Assembly: GCF_000426485.1 (NCBI RefSeq)
Contig: NZ_AUFL01000004.1
Span: 62,001 to 126,000 of the forward strand
Direction: 5' to 3'
Length of the DNA: 64,000 nt
Source of the DNA: Indolivaga capnocytophagoides DSM 22835
GTDB lineage: Bacteria > Bacteroidota > Bacteroidia > Bacteroidales > Dysgonomonadaceae
Shown piece by piece: positions 25,145-34,848 of this stretch. Below the pieces are notes generated by a model, which saw only the letters and a program-made list of their open reading frames with translations, made no database searches and had not been told where the DNA came from. Every line of letters starts with the position of its first letter. Within the stretch, counting starts at the first letter, position 1. Made by a program: the position numbers and the translations under genes.

Positions 25145-25867
25145 ATGAGAAATAAATTATTAGGGGTGCTATTTATGTTAGTATTTCTTACACCAGATAT
25201 TTTGTCTCAGGAGGTAAGAAATATTCCAAGAGTATTAGAAAGTGTCTGGAATAAGAGACATCAGGTAAATGTTATACCAGATGATGCTTTGTCCGGAAAT
25301 TACGAAATCTTAGTATATCCTTATATTCTGAGGGATGATGAGCAGGATGGAATTATCTATGCATTGGAGGTTTCGTGGGAAAGTGCGGCTATAGGCGGAC
25401 GTTATATAATAGAGATTACTCCATTACAGGTATTGCTTTATAGTCAGCATGACAATCCTAATTCAAATTATTTATATTGGATGCATAATTTGCAAGATGG
25501 AGAATATCAGGTCATAAAAGCGCATCTCGAAAAACTGGCATCCGACGAGACCGATATTTTGACTGATTCTTATTCCGGTAAATTGTGTTTCATGTATAAC
25601 TGGCTCTTTACGGATCCGGCCTTGCGGAATCCTGATAAGGTTGCTCGGTTAAGAGAACATACTATATACGAAAAGTTATATGATCAGGCAATCAGAGATC
25701 ATTTGTATCTGAATGCTTTCGTCGTTGTGAAAGAAATAAATGAATGCTTGAAGAACAATCATATTGATTTTCCTGAAAAGGACGATTTTTTCAGAACAAA
25801 AATCATCCGTATGATAAATGATAAGAGCGAGTTGAATGATACCGGAATAAGTGCAGATCTAGAATAA
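25145..25867 (+). CDS. Exported protein of unknown function
   Basis: A 240-residue protein with an N-terminal signal peptide (KLLGVLFMLVFLTPDILSQ, cleavage likely after SQ or nearby). The mature part mixes beta strands (YEILVYPYILRDDEQDGIIYALEVSW) and helices (AIRDHLYLNAFVVVKEINECL). I recognise no domain. It is 12 bases downstream of the lipoprotein gene and likely co-expressed. The pair sits between the mdh terminator and the dnaN promoter. Confidence 0.72.
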   Translation: MRNKLLGVLFMLVFLTPDILSQEVRNIPRVLESVWNKRHQVNVIPDDALSGNYEILVYPYILRDDEQDGIIYALEVSWESAAIGGRYIIEITPLQVLLYSQHDNPNSNYLYWMHNLQDGEYQVIKAHLEKLASDETDILTDSYSGKLCFMYNWLFTDPALRNPDKVARLREHTIYEKLYDQAIRDHLYLNAFVVVKEINECLKNNHIDFPEKDDFFRTKIIRMINDKSELNDTGISADLE

Positions 25868-25934
25868 CTATAGTACACTTTTATAGCTAAATATAAAAGT
25901 TTTCCACATCAATGTCAATGAGAATTTATTGCAT

Positions 25935-25965
25935 TTGGGGATAAAAAAAAATATCGTTACTTTTG
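25935..25965 (+). promoter_or_regulatory. Promoter of dnaN
   Basis: TTG at 25935-25937 and TACTTTTG at 25958-25965, with a 20-base spacer, match the Bacteroidetes -33/-7 pattern. The dnaN start is 44 bases beyond. Confidence 0.65.
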
Positions 25966-26009
25966 TTTAAATTAATCTGATTTTATTGTAACTTAATAAA
26001 ACTAAATAT

Positions 26010-27134
26010 ATGAGATTTGTTGTATCTAGTACTGCTTTACTAAGTCATTTGCAGTCAATAAGCAAAGTAATCAATTCAAAAAACACATTGCCTATATTAG
26101 ATTGTTTCTTATTAGAACTGAACGACTCTAAACTGACGCTTACAGCTGCAGATACAGAAACACGTCTTGTAACCTCGCTCGAAGTCGGTGAAGTTGAAGG
26201 TTCCGGAAAACTGGCTATCAATGCCCGTAATCTTTTAGATCCGTTAAAAGAACTGCCCGATCAGCCATTGACATTCGAGATCAATGACGATAATCTCGAG
26301 ATATTTATTTATTTCCATAATGGAAAATATAATTTTATAGGTCAAAGCGGAGAAGAATATCCACAGCCTAAAGAATTGAAAGAAACAGCTATCAGTCTGA
26401 CAATTGATCCTCAGTTGCTGTGTACTGCTATCAACCGTACATTGTTTGCCAGTGCTGATGATGAGTTAAGACCTGTAATGAATGGTATCTATTTTGATAT
26501 CACAACCGAAGATCTTACATTCGTTGCTTCTGATGGGCATAAGTTGGTTCGAAGTAAAACTTTGTCGGTAAAAGGTTCTGAAAGAGCTTCTTTTATCCTG
26601 CCCAAGAAACCTGCGAACTTATTGAAGAGTTTGCTTCCCAAGGAAAATGAAGAGGTAAATATCAAATTTGACGAAAATAATGCTTATATAACTCTGTCGA
26701 GCTATACTATGACTTGCCGTTTTATAGAAGGACGCTATCCTAATTATAATTCGGTAATTCCGAAAGACAATCCCAATAAAGTAGTAGTAGACCGTCTTTC
26801 ATTTCTGAATGCATTGAAGAGAGTTTCGGTATTTTCTAATCCTGCAAGCAGTCTGGTGCGTTTGCAGTTATCAGACAATCAGATGTTGGTATCGGCTCAG
26901 GATATTGATTTTTCGACAGCAGCCGAAGAAACAATTCCTTGTCAATATGAAGGCACTGCAATGAATATCGGTTTTAAATCAAACTTTCTGATTGAGATAT
27001 TAAACAATATTCCGGCAGCGGAAGTTTCATTGGAATTGTCAGATCCCTCAAGAGCAGGACTTATATTTCCAATTGAAAAAGAGGAGGGTGAAGATTTGCT
27101 GATGCTTCTTATGCCTATGATGCTAAACGATTAA
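26010..27134 (+). CDS. dnaN: DNA polymerase III beta sliding clamp
   Basis: A 374-residue clamp that encircles DNA and tethers polymerase III. MRFVVSSTALLSHLQSISKVI starts the first of three clamp domains. LTAADTETRLV, FVASDGHKLVRSKT and the C-terminal MLLMPMML (the clamp-binding pocket end) are family marks. Length is typical. Its own promoter is upstream and a strong terminator follows, so it is monocistronic here and not beside dnaA. Confidence 0.97.
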   Translation: MRFVVSSTALLSHLQSISKVINSKNTLPILDCFLLELNDSKLTLTAADTETRLVTSLEVGEVEGSGKLAINARNLLDPLKELPDQPLTFEINDDNLEIFIYFHNGKYNFIGQSGEEYPQPKELKETAISLTIDPQLLCTAINRTLFASADDELRPVMNGIYFDITTEDLTFVASDGHKLVRSKTLSVKGSERASFILPKKPANLLKSLLPKENEEVNIKFDENNAYITLSSYTMTCRFIEGRYPNYNSVIPKDNPNKVVVDRLSFLNALKRVSVFSNPASSLVRLQLSDNQMLVSAQDIDFSTAAEETIPCQYEGTAMNIGFKSNFLIEILNNIPAAEVSLELSDPSRAGLIFPIEKEEGEDLLMLLMPMMLND

Positions 27135-27160
27135 AAGAAGTTACTAACACAAAATATCTA

Positions 27161-27202
27161 AAGCATTATCATTTCCGGCTTCGGAGATGATAATGCTTTT
27201 TA
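27161..27202 (+). terminator. Intrinsic terminator after dnaN
   Basis: AAGCATTATCAT and ATGATAATGCTT make a 12-bp perfect stem with a 14-base loop and a T-tract. It sits between dnaN and the exonuclease gene, only 15 bases before that start. Confidence 0.88.
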
Positions 27203-27215
27203 AAGGCTTATAATA

Positions 27216-27986
27216 ATGGAATTAAATCTAAAGAATCCGATCGTTTTTTTTGATCTGGAAACAACCGGAACTAACATTACTCATGACAGGATCGTCGAAA
27301 TTTCGGTCTTGAAGGTTTTCCCGAATGGAAAGCAAGACATAAAGACAAAACGGATCAATCCTGAAATGCCCATCCCTGCGGAATCGACAGCAATACATGG
27401 TATTACAGATGAAGATGTAAAGGATGCTCCGACTTTTCGTCAGGTTGCAAAATCATTGGCAGACCAAATCGAAGGATGTGATTTAGCAGGTTTTAATTCC
27501 AGTCGATTTGATATACCTTTATTGGCAGAAGAATTTTTGAGAGTTGGTCTTGATGTCGACTTTTCAAAGAAAAAGCTGATAGATGTACAGATTATCTTTC
27601 ATAAAAAGGAACAACGTACATTAGAAGCTGCATATCGTTTTTATTGCGATAAAAATTTGGAAGACGCACACTCCGCTGAAGCAGATACTTTAGCAACTTT
27701 TGAAGTTCTGAAGGCTCAGCTCGATAAGTATGATGATTTGCCGAATGATATGGCAAAATTGGCAGAAGAATATTCGTTCTTTAATGATAATGTCGATTTG
27801 GCAGGACGTATTATCCGAAATGAGAACGGAATCGAAGTTTTCAATTTTGGTAAACATAAAGGAAAGCCTGTGTCGGAAGTTCTACGTGTTGAACCGAGCT
27901 TTTATGCCTGGATGATGGACGCAGATTTCCCATTAAATACCAAACAAGCCTTAACTAAAATCAGGCTGAGAGAAATGAATAAGTAA
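27216..27986 (+). CDS. DnaQ-like 3'-5' exonuclease with C-terminal DUF3820-type domain
   Basis: A 256-residue protein. FFDLETTGT (Asp13, Glu15) is Exo I, AGFNSSRFDIPLL is Exo II, and HSAEADTLAT near residue 152 is Exo III of the DEDDh type. After about residue 200 a small domain appears with FNFGKHKGKPVSEVLRVEPSFYAWMM, the DUF3820/ExoX-like C-terminal fold thought to bind nucleic acid. It is likely a repair or proofreading exonuclease. It follows dnaN, which suits a replication link, but a terminator separates them. Confidence 0.88.
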   Translation: MELNLKNPIVFFDLETTGTNITHDRIVEISVLKVFPNGKQDIKTKRINPEMPIPAESTAIHGITDEDVKDAPTFRQVAKSLADQIEGCDLAGFNSSRFDIPLLAEEFLRVGLDVDFSKKKLIDVQIIFHKKEQRTLEAAYRFYCDKNLEDAHSAEADTLATFEVLKAQLDKYDDLPNDMAKLAEEYSFFNDNVDLAGRIIRNENGIEVFNFGKHKGKPVSEVLRVEPSFYAWMMDADFPLNTKQALTKIRLREMNK

Positions 27987-28005
27987 ACTATTCAACTATA
28001 CCCGA

Positions 28006-28035
28006 TTGTATATTCTAAATAATAGACTATCTTTG
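28006..28035 (+). promoter_or_regulatory. Promoter of rplY-pth
   Basis: TTG at 28006-28008 and TATCTTTG at 28028-28035, with a 19-base spacer. The leader of about 75 bases holds a small AAGGA/TCCTT inverted repeat before the rplY ATG. Confidence 0.68.
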
Positions 28036-28115
28036 CAGTCGCTTTTCCGGCAAGCCCGTGTGATGGGAAATAAGGAATAGTCCTTAATTTTGAGTAACAC
28101 ATTTAAAATTAGAAA

Positions 28116-28700
28116 ATGAAAACATTTGAATTAAAAGGATCTTTAAGATCAGATTTAGGAAAAAAGGCTACAAAAGCTGTTCGTAAAGAAGGAATTATCC
28201 CTTCAGTAATTTATGGTGGTGAAAAATCAACAGAAGCTATATCTTTTGGTGTTGCGGCATCGGATGTGCGTAAATTGATCTACACTCCAGAAATTTTCTT
28301 GGTAGATTTAAGCCTTGATGGAAAAGCTTACAAAGCTATATTGAAAGACATTCAATTTCATCCGGTAACAGATGAAGTTCTTCATTTAGACTTCCTTCAT
28401 GTATTCGAAGATAAACCAATCGTAATAGAAGTACCTGTTGTGCTTGACGGTCTTGCTGAAGGTGTGAAAGCCGGGGGTAAATTGTCATTAGATACTCGTA
28501 AGTTGAAAGTTAAAGCATTGTATAATGCCGTACCTGAAAAACTTCATATCAATATCGAGCATTTAGCATTAGGAAAATCTATTCAGGTTGGAGAACTAAG
28601 CTTCGATGGACTTGAATTATTGAATGCTAAAAATGCTGTTGTATGTCGTGTTCAATTGACTCGTGCTGCAAGAGGTCTTGCTGCTAAGGGCGGTAAATAA
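28116..28700 (+). CDS. rplY: 50S ribosomal protein L25/CTC
   Basis: A 194-residue long-form L25. Residues 1-95 ([32 protein letters not shown]) are the 5S rRNA-binding domain, and 96-190 form the TL5/CTC beta domain. It binds 5S rRNA in the large subunit. pth follows after 11 bases, a conserved arrangement. The C-terminal AKGGK is normal for Bacteroidetes. Confidence 0.95.
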   Translation: MKTFELKGSLRSDLGKKATKAVRKEGIIPSVIYGGEKSTEAISFGVAASDVRKLIYTPEIFLVDLSLDGKAYKAILKDIQFHPVTDEVLHLDFLHVFEDKPIVIEVPVVLDGLAEGVKAGGKLSLDTRKLKVKALYNAVPEKLHINIEHLALGKSIQVGELSFDGLELLNAKNAVVCRVQLTRAARGLAAKGGK

Positions 28701-28711
28701 TAAGAAAATTG

Positions 28712-29275
28712 ATGAAGTACTTAATTGCCGGTTTGGGCAACATTGGTGCAGAGTACCAACATACCCGCCACAATATAGGATTCAGAGTATTGGACGCTTT
28801 AGCTAAAGCGTCCAATATTGTTTTCACGGATAGACGTTATGGTGAAGTTGCTGAGCTGAAAGTAAAAGGCAAAACTTTGATACTATTGAAGCCATCGACC
28901 TATATGAATCTAAGTGGAAATGCTGTAAGGTACTGGCTGAAAGAAGAAAAAATTCCGGTTGAGAATTTGCTGGTTGTAGTTGATGATTTGGCTTTACCTT
29001 TTGGTTCCCTTCGTCTGAAAGGAAAGGGGAGTGATGCCGGACATAATGGATTGAAGAATATTCAATCTGTATTGGGTACACAAGTTTATTCGCGTCTGCG
29101 TTTTGGTATTGGCAGTGAGTTTTCAAAGGGGCGTCAGATAGATTATGTATTAGGCGAATTTTCGGATGAAGAAGAAAAGGCTCTTCCCGAGAGACTCGAA
29201 ACTGCAGACGAAATAATAAAAAGTTTCTGTCTTGCAGGCTTGCAGAATACAATGAATCAGTATAATAACAAATAG
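28712..29275 (+). CDS. pth: Peptidyl-tRNA hydrolase
   Basis: A 187-residue enzyme that frees tRNA from drop-off peptidyl-tRNA. [24 protein letters not shown] carries the conserved Asn10 and catalytic His20. [23 protein letters not shown] (catalytic Asp) and [11 protein letters not shown] complete the active site. The frame is open from a TTG at 28709, but the ATG at 28712 is the natural start. Confidence 0.96.
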   Translation: MKYLIAGLGNIGAEYQHTRHNIGFRVLDALAKASNIVFTDRRYGEVAELKVKGKTLILLKPSTYMNLSGNAVRYWLKEEKIPVENLLVVVDDLALPFGSLRLKGKGSDAGHNGLKNIQSVLGTQVYSRLRFGIGSEFSKGRQIDYVLGEFSDEEEKALPERLETADEIIKSFCLAGLQNTMNQYNNK

Positions 29276-29290
29276 GTGAATTGACCTGCT

Positions 29291-29388
29291 AAGGTCTCTA
29301 TTTATTGCTTTAGTAAATAAAAATAGCTAAAAGCTGTTATAAACTCTAAGTATATCAATAAAATACTTTCTTTTACAGATCTATTGTT
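29291..29388 (+). repeat. Long-form intergenic palindromic element (copy E)
   Basis: The core is truncated to AAGGTCTC and followed by TATTTATTGC, then the arms GCTTTAG and CTAAAAGC around an A-rich loop, then the tail ATAAACTCTAAGTATATCAA. It fills the pth to hslR gap and ends at the hslR ATG. The second-arm bases differ from copies A and Q but remain complementary. Confidence 0.75.
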
Positions 29389-29814
29389 ATGAAAGAAGGA
29401 AAAAATGAGGTTCGTATAGATAAGTGGCTATGGGCAGTCAGACTTTTTAAGACTAGGACAATTGCTGTAGAGGCTTGTAAAAAAGGACGTATAGCTATAT
29501 CCGGAACAACTATAAAACCATCCCGAAATATTAAAGTCGGAGAGGTAATACAGGTCCGGAAGCCTCCTATAACATATTCGTTCGAAGTTTTGGCTTTGGC
29601 TGATAAAAGAATGGGAGCCAAGTTAGTCCCCGAATTTATGAAAGATGTCACCCCGGCTTCGGAGTATGCTATACTTGAAGTTAGTAAAGCAAGCGGTTTT
29701 GTCGATCGTGGCAGAGGTTTGGGACGTCCTACCAAAAAAGAAAGACGAGACCTTGATGAATTTATAGACGATTCATTTTTTGATGAATGGGACTTTGATT
29801 CGGATGAAGGATAA
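29389..29814 (+). CDS. hslR: S4-domain RNA-binding protein, Hsp15-like
   Basis: A 141-residue protein. VRIDKWLWAVRLFKTRTIAVEACKKGRIAISGTTIKPSRNIKVGEVI is an S4 domain of the Hsp15 type, which in E. coli recycles stalled 50S subunits carrying nascent chain. The C-terminal tail is acidic (DEFIDDSFFDEWDFDSDEG), longer and more acidic than in E. coli. A long-form repeat is directly upstream, and a bidirectional terminator shared with clpC is downstream. Confidence 0.88.
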   Translation: MKEGKNEVRIDKWLWAVRLFKTRTIAVEACKKGRIAISGTTIKPSRNIKVGEVIQVRKPPITYSFEVLALADKRMGAKLVPEFMKDVTPASEYAILEVSKASGFVDRGRGLGRPTKKERRDLDEFIDDSFFDEWDFDSDEG

Positions 29815-29818
29815 TGAT

Positions 29819-29855
29819 AAAAAAGGTTGCAAGAATATAACTTGCAACCTTTTTC
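29819..29855. terminator. Bidirectional terminator between hslR and clpC
   Basis: AAAAAGGTTGCAAG and CTTGCAACCTTTTT form a 14-bp perfect stem with a short loop and A/T tracts on both sides, so it serves both convergent genes. Confidence 0.9.
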
Positions 29856-29873
29856 TTATTCATATTTCTATAA

Positions 29874-32420
29874 TTATTCTGCGTTAACAGGAGATTTCTG
29901 TACAACCTTGATCTTATTAGTTTCCTTGTCAAGAGTTGCTTCTATTATATCACCTTCTTTCAGATTACCTGTCAATATCAACTCTGCAATCTCATCTTCC
30001 AGATATGTTTGTATAGCTCTTTTCAAAGGTCTGGCTCCAAATTGGATATCATATCCTTTGTCTGCAATGAAACCTTTAGCTTCATCTGTCAGAACTAATG
30101 TGTAACCAAGCTCTTTGATCCGGTTGTTGAAGTCAGACATATCGATATCGATGATCTTATTAATAGACTCTCTGCTCAATTGGTCGAATGTGACAATGTC
30201 ATCAATACGGTTCAGAAACTCTGGTGAAAATGTCTTGTTTAGGGCTTTCTGAATTATACCTCTTGAATATTCATTATTGATATTGTCAATTGCATTTCCA
30301 GCACTGAATCCAACTCCCTTACCGAAGTCTTTCAGCTGACGTGTTCCTACGTTGGATGTCATAATCAGAATAGTATTCTTGAAATCTATCTTATGTCCCA
30401 AACTATCGGTTAAATGTCCTTCGTCCAACACTTGCAAAAGCAGGTTAAATACATCGGGATGGGCTTTTTCGATCTCATCAAGCAACACTACAGAATAAGG
30501 TCTGCGACGAACTTTTTCAGTCATCAAACCACCTTCTTCATAACCTACATATCCGGGAGGCGCTCCGACTAAACGGGATACAGTGAATTTTTCCATGTAC
30601 TCACTCATATCGATACGGATAAGTGCATCCGGAGAGTCGAACAACTGTTCGGCTATCTTTTTAGCTAGGTGGGTTTTTCCGACTCCGGTAGGGCCTAAGA
30701 ACATAAATGTTCCTATCGGTTTATTCGGATCTTTCAGTCCGACACGGTTGCGTCGTATTGCCTTGACTATTTTATCAATAGCATTGTCTTGTCCTACAAC
30801 AGCTTTTTTCAGGGTGTCACCCATGCCCAGAAGTTTTAAACCTTCGGCTTCAGCAATACTTTGTACCGGAATTCCGGACATCATAGAAATAACCTCCGCT
30901 ACTTTTTCTTCATCTACGGTCTGTGGTTTTTCTTTAAGCTGTTGTTCCCAGTTAGTTTCTTCCTGTTCGAGTTGAAGCAATAGCTGACGTTGTTTATCTC
31001 TGAAACTTGCTGCCAGTTCGTATTTTTGAGCTTTTACTGCATTCGTCTTCTGGTCTACTATTTCTTTTAAAGAATTCTCTAATTCTTCGATGATGGGCGG
31101 AACGTGTATGTTAGACAAGTGCATTCTAGAACCGGCTTCATCCAAGGCGTCAATAGCCTTATCCGGGAAGTTACGGTCGGTAATATATCTGTCGGTCAGT
31201 TTTACACAAGCCTCAAGAGCGGCATCAGTATATTTTACATTGTGATGCTCTTCGTAACGTTCTTTGATGTTCTTTAATATCTGAAGAGTTTCTTCGGCTG
31301 TAGTAGGTTCTACCAATACTTTTTGGAAACGTCTTTCGAGTGCGCCGTCTTTTTCGATATTTTTACGGTACTCATCCAAAGTGGTTGCTCCAATGCACTG
31401 TATTTCACCTCTGGCCAATGCCGGTTTCAACATATTAGCGGCATCTAGAGAACCTGTTGCTCCTCCAGCTCCGACAATTGTATGAATTTCATCTATAAAC
31501 AAGATGATATTCGGATTTTTAGACAACTCATTCAGAATCGCTTTGATACGTTCCTCGAATTGTCCTCTGTACTTGGTTCCGGCTACAACCGATGCCATAT
31601 CCAGAGAAATAACCCTCTTGTCGAAAAGAACTCTCGATACTTTCTTTTGTATAATTCGCAAAGCCAGTCCTTCAACGATAGCCGATTTACCAACGCCAGG
31701 TTCACCGATCAATATCGGATTATTTTTCTTGCGGCGGCTAAGTATCTGTGCCAATCGTTCTATTTCTTTCTCGCGACCTACTATCGGGTCTAACTTATTT
31801 TCTTGCGCAGCCTTTGTCATATCCGTACCGAAGTTGTCGAGTACAGGTGTGTCTGAAGCTTGACGAGACTGCTGGGTATTGACATTCTGGTATGGCGCAG
31901 CATTGTCCAGAGAGTCATCATCCTCGTCGTCGGTAAAATCTGCCCCCATTTTAGGTGACAAATCTTTATCTATTTCTTCTTCTGTTGAATTTTTGATATA
32001 CATAAATGCTCCTGCGTAATTAAGGTTTCTCGATTCTAAAGTCTGTGCGGCAATGTTGTCACTATCTTTTAATATCGCCAGTAACAGATGTTCCGAATCG
32101 GTTTCTTTACTTTTAGTTAAACGAGCTTCTAATATGCTCAATCTTAATATTTTTTCAGTGCTTTTAGTTAAAACTACCTCTTTGTTATCTGAATTGAGAG
32201 GCATATCTTGTTGGCTGATAATGCGACTGTCTACATCCAGCTTCAGATCATTCAGGTCTATCCCGAAGTCATTCAATGCCTGTACGGCCAATCCTTCCCC
32301 ATTTCTAAGAATACCGAGCATCAAATGTTCAGGTCCCAGATATGAGTTCTGAAGACGTCCTGCTTCTTCACGGCTGTAGCTCATGATCTTGCGGACTCTT
32401 TGCGAAAAGTTATTTTCCAT
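29874..32420 (-). CDS. clpC: ATP-dependent Clp protease ATP-binding subunit ClpC
   Basis: An 848-residue Hsp100 unfoldase. Residues 1-145 are the double Clp_N repeat, [15 protein letters not shown] near 240 is the first P-loop, a UVR/M-domain segment near 460 ([25 protein letters not shown]) follows, and [15 protein letters not shown] near 575 is the second P-loop. The ClpP-contact loop is expected late in the second AAA domain. It unfolds substrates for ClpP. The extra charged insertion at about 150-200 is usual in Bacteroidetes. No CtsR or CIRCE operator was recognised upstream. Confidence 0.95.
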   Translation of the reverse strand: MENNFSQRVRKIMSYSREEAGRLQNSYLGPEHLMLGILRNGEGLAVQALNDFGIDLNDLKLDVDSRIISQQDMPLNSDNKEVVLTKSTEKILRLSILEARLTKSKETDSEHLLLAILKDSDNIAAQTLESRNLNYAGAFMYIKNSTEEEIDKDLSPKMGADFTDDEDDDSLDNAAPYQNVNTQQSRQASDTPVLDNFGTDMTKAAQENKLDPIVGREKEIERLAQILSRRKKNNPILIGEPGVGKSAIVEGLALRIIQKKVSRVLFDKRVISLDMASVVAGTKYRGQFEERIKAILNELSKNPNIILFIDEIHTIVGAGGATGSLDAANMLKPALARGEIQCIGATTLDEYRKNIEKDGALERRFQKVLVEPTTAEETLQILKNIKERYEEHHNVKYTDAALEACVKLTDRYITDRNFPDKAIDALDEAGSRMHLSNIHVPPIIEELENSLKEIVDQKTNAVKAQKYELAASFRDKQRQLLLQLEQEETNWEQQLKEKPQTVDEEKVAEVISMMSGIPVQSIAEAEGLKLLGMGDTLKKAVVGQDNAIDKIVKAIRRNRVGLKDPNKPIGTFMFLGPTGVGKTHLAKKIAEQLFDSPDALIRIDMSEYMEKFTVSRLVGAPPGYVGYEEGGLMTEKVRRRPYSVVLLDEIEKAHPDVFNLLLQVLDEGHLTDSLGHKIDFKNTILIMTSNVGTRQLKDFGKGVGFSAGNAIDNINNEYSRGIIQKALNKTFSPEFLNRIDDIVTFDQLSRESINKIIDIDMSDFNNRIKELGYTLVLTDEAKGFIADKGYDIQFGARPLKRAIQTYLEDEIAELILTGNLKEGDIIEATLDKETNKIKVVQKSPVNAE

Positions 32421-32830
32421 AATCTTTTATACCTTTTATTTGATGTTTCCATTTTTTGATATACAAATTCAACTTATAATGTTGCTATTTTTATATCCAC
32501 AGACTATAAACAAAAATGATGCCATAAAAGTTGTAGTCATATTTATTATCCATATTCAATAGATGTATGCTATGATACCACCATATTTTACAAGCATATG
32601 AGATGAGTTAATCTGCCTTGTAAACTAAATATAAATATAGCGTTTTGAAGGATATCCTCACTCTTAAATATCAAATAATTGTCTTATGTCTGTTTTATTT
32701 CTTATTATTTTAATCTTTTCATAAATAATAAGACTCTAAATAATTGATATTGTTGCACAAATAACAGACAGGTAAAAATGATGTTTTTGCTTTTGTCTAC
32801 TTGTTAGTGTATTTGTGTTTATATATGAAT

Positions 32831-32848
32831 AAATAGGTCTTTGACTTT
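32831..32848 (-). repeat. Intergenic palindromic repeat (copy F)
   Basis: AATAAATAGGTCTTTGACTT, a decayed core in reverse orientation with the family's conserved flanking AATAAATA, 360 bases before the first POT gene. Confidence 0.5.
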
Positions 32849-33160
32849 AAATATATAATACTTTTTGTAAAAAAAATAGGCTTTAAATGGTTAAAAGTGT
32901 AAAATTGAGTGCTTTTTTGATTTAATTCCAGTTTAAAATTTAGTGGTATGTTTTGAAATGGTGAGAAGTAGCTGCTTTTATGCTTGATAGGTAAATAAAA
33001 TAGGCTGAGAACTTAATATCTTTTATTTTGATAAAGATTGACAAAAGGAGAGCAAACTCAATTATTTTTTTTATTTTTGTCACTCATGTATCAGCCGGAG
33101 TTAAACGTTTCTGTTTTTGATTAAAACAAACTCTTGCTGTTATGTTGGGTTAGTTAATAA

Positions 33161-33177
33161 ATAGGTCTGTGACCTTA
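33161..33177 (-). repeat. Intergenic palindromic repeat (copy G)
   Basis: ATAGGTCTGTGACCTTA, reverse orientation and preceded by AATAA. It ends 19 bases before the ATG of the first POT gene and so lies in its 5' untranslated region. Confidence 0.7.
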
Positions 33178-33195
33178 GTATAGATAAGTATAATA

Positions 33196-34746
33196 ATGAA
33201 GACGTCAGAGCCTGAGCAAAACTCTTCGGAGTCAGCTCCTAAAGATGGAGGTGTGTCTGCAAAAAGTGCAGCATTGACCTTGGATCAGATTCAAAATTTT
33301 GAAGGAAAGTATCCCAAACAGTTGTGGTATCTGTTTACGGTCGAAATGTGGGAACGGTTTTGTTTCTACGGAATGCGTGGAATTCTGACTATTTTTATGG
33401 TCGATCAGCTATTCCTTCACGAAAAAGAAGCTAACCTCAAATATGGGGCAATACAAGCTTTTGTTTATGCCTTTACTTTTCTGGGTGGTATCTTTGCCGA
33501 TAAAATTCTCGGATTTAAAAAATCGTTGACTTTTGGTGCATTGATGATGATACTTGGTAATTCATTAATTGCAATAGCTCCACACGATTTCTTTTACATA
33601 GGTATCACTTTATCTGTTATAGGTACTGGTTTCTTTAAGCCGAATATATCATCTATGGTCGGTTTTCTTTACAAGGACGGAGACTCTCGAAAAGAAGCTG
33701 GTTTCAGTATGTTTTACGCGGGTATTAATGTCGGAGCTTTTCTGGGAGGAGCAATCTGTGTCTGGCTAGGTAAAGATCACTCATGGAGTTTGGCCTTTTT
33801 GGCTGCTGCTATCGTTATGTTTTTAGGCTTGGTAACCTTTACTTTCACTAAAAAATATCTTGGACCCATTGGTGATAGTCCTCTGAAAGAGGCTTTGCCA
33901 AAAGTGAGATTGAAAAAAGAAATATTTGTATATATCATCGCTATTCTTACTATTCCTTTAATATATATAATGATCCAGAATACCGATTATACTGATTATT
34001 TCATGTATACAGTCGGACCTTTAGCTGTTATTTATTTTGGTTATCAGTTTTCGAAAATAGCTTCGAGTGCCGAACGTAAGAAGCTTACTGCAGCTTTTAT
34101 CCTGATCCTTTTATCTATTATATTTTTCGCATTATTTGAACAAGCAGGAGGATCTTTAGCCTTGTTTGCTAAAAATAATCTACACGATAAACTTCTTTTC
34201 TTTCATGTCGATCCTAATATTGTAAATAATGGAGCTAACGCTCTTTTTGTGATCTTGTTCAGTCCATTACTCGGATTGTTATGGGTCTGGCTCGATAAGA
34301 GACGTTTGGAACCTAATACAGTTGTTAAATTCGGTATTAGTTTCGTTTTATTGGCTTTATCATATTATATATTCTTTTCTACAAAATTATTTGCTGATGG
34401 TAATGGTATGACATCTTTGAATGTGTTTACCGGAGCTTATTTTGTTATGACAATATCGGAACTTTGTTTGTCGCCGATAGGATTGTCTATGATAACAAGT
34501 CTTTCACCAAAACATCTTTCGGGTATGATGATGGGACTTTGGTTTTTGGCAAGTGCCTACGGACAATATCTGGCAGGGTTGATCGGAGCTGGAATTTCTA
34601 ATCCGAATGAAAATGCTTCATTATTGGAAAAACTGGATTCTTATACAAGCGGATACGGACAATTGGCTCTGTATGCAATTATAGTAGCTGTAGTAGTGCT
34701 TGTATTTGCTCCAATGGTAAGAAAACTGATGCAGGAAGTGAAATAA
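33196..34746 (+). CDS. POT family proton-dependent oligopeptide transporter
   Basis: A 516-residue inner-membrane MFS protein with about 12 to 14 helices. Residues 1-40 are a hydrophilic Ser/Glu-rich lead. EMWERFCFYGMRGIL near 50 is the ExxERFxxYG proton-coupling motif, and GTGFFKPNISSMVG plus FSMFYAGINVGAFLG are the PTR2 signatures. It should import di- and tripeptides. The second POT gene starts 102 bases downstream, and two inverted palindromic repeats lie in that gap. Confidence 0.92.
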   Translation: MKTSEPEQNSSESAPKDGGVSAKSAALTLDQIQNFEGKYPKQLWYLFTVEMWERFCFYGMRGILTIFMVDQLFLHEKEANLKYGAIQAFVYAFTFLGGIFADKILGFKKSLTFGALMMILGNSLIAIAPHDFFYIGITLSVIGTGFFKPNISSMVGFLYKDGDSRKEAGFSMFYAGINVGAFLGGAICVWLGKDHSWSLAFLAAAIVMFLGLVTFTFTKKYLGPIGDSPLKEALPKVRLKKEIFVYIIAILTIPLIYIMIQNTDYTDYFMYTVGPLAVIYFGYQFSKIASSAERKKLTAAFILILLSIIFFALFEQAGGSLALFAKNNLHDKLLFFHVDPNIVNNGANALFVILFSPLLGLLWVWLDKRRLEPNTVVKFGISFVLLALSYYIFFSTKLFADGNGMTSLNVFTGAYFVMTISELCLSPIGLSMITSLSPKHLSGMMMGLWFLASAYGQYLAGLIGAGISNPNENASLLEKLDSYTSGYGQLALYAIIVAVVVLVFAPMVRKLMQEVK

Positions 34747-34759
34747 GGTCTCAGGCCTT
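34745..34759 (+). repeat. Intergenic palindromic repeat (copy H)
   Basis: AAGGTCTCAGGCCTT, overlapping the stop of the first POT gene (TAA at 34744-34746). It is paired with copy I in opposite orientation 57 bases downstream. Confidence 0.7.
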
Positions 34760-34816
34760 TTGATTAAGTTTGTTTTAAAATGCATCTAAAATGTCATATT
34801 TGGAAAATCAATAAAC

Positions 34817-34832
34817 GGGTCTATGACCTTAA
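34817..34832 (-). repeat. Intergenic palindromic repeat (copy I)
   Basis: GGGTCTATGACCTTAA preceded by AATAAAC, in reverse orientation, ending about 18 bases before the second POT start codon. Confidence 0.7.
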
Positions 34833-34848
34833 TTAAAATAAATAATTT

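Larger units (their letters stand above)
32421..33195. other. Long intergenic region between clpC and the first POT gene
   Basis: A 775-base AT-rich gap separating divergent genes. It holds two short palindromic repeats (32831 and 33161) and a TATTTTTG box at 33072-33079 that may serve the transporter. I see no credible reading frame, tRNA or known riboswitch here. Confidence 0.6.

Noticed and set aside
25901-25915. DnaA-box-like TTTTCCACA upstream of dnaN, possible replication origin
   Set aside because: Only one imperfect box, with no dnaA gene and no cluster of boxes nearby.
31482-31863. Antisense frames over clpC
   Set aside because: They arise from the coding periodicity of clpC; products are low-complexity and Ser-rich, with no family signature.
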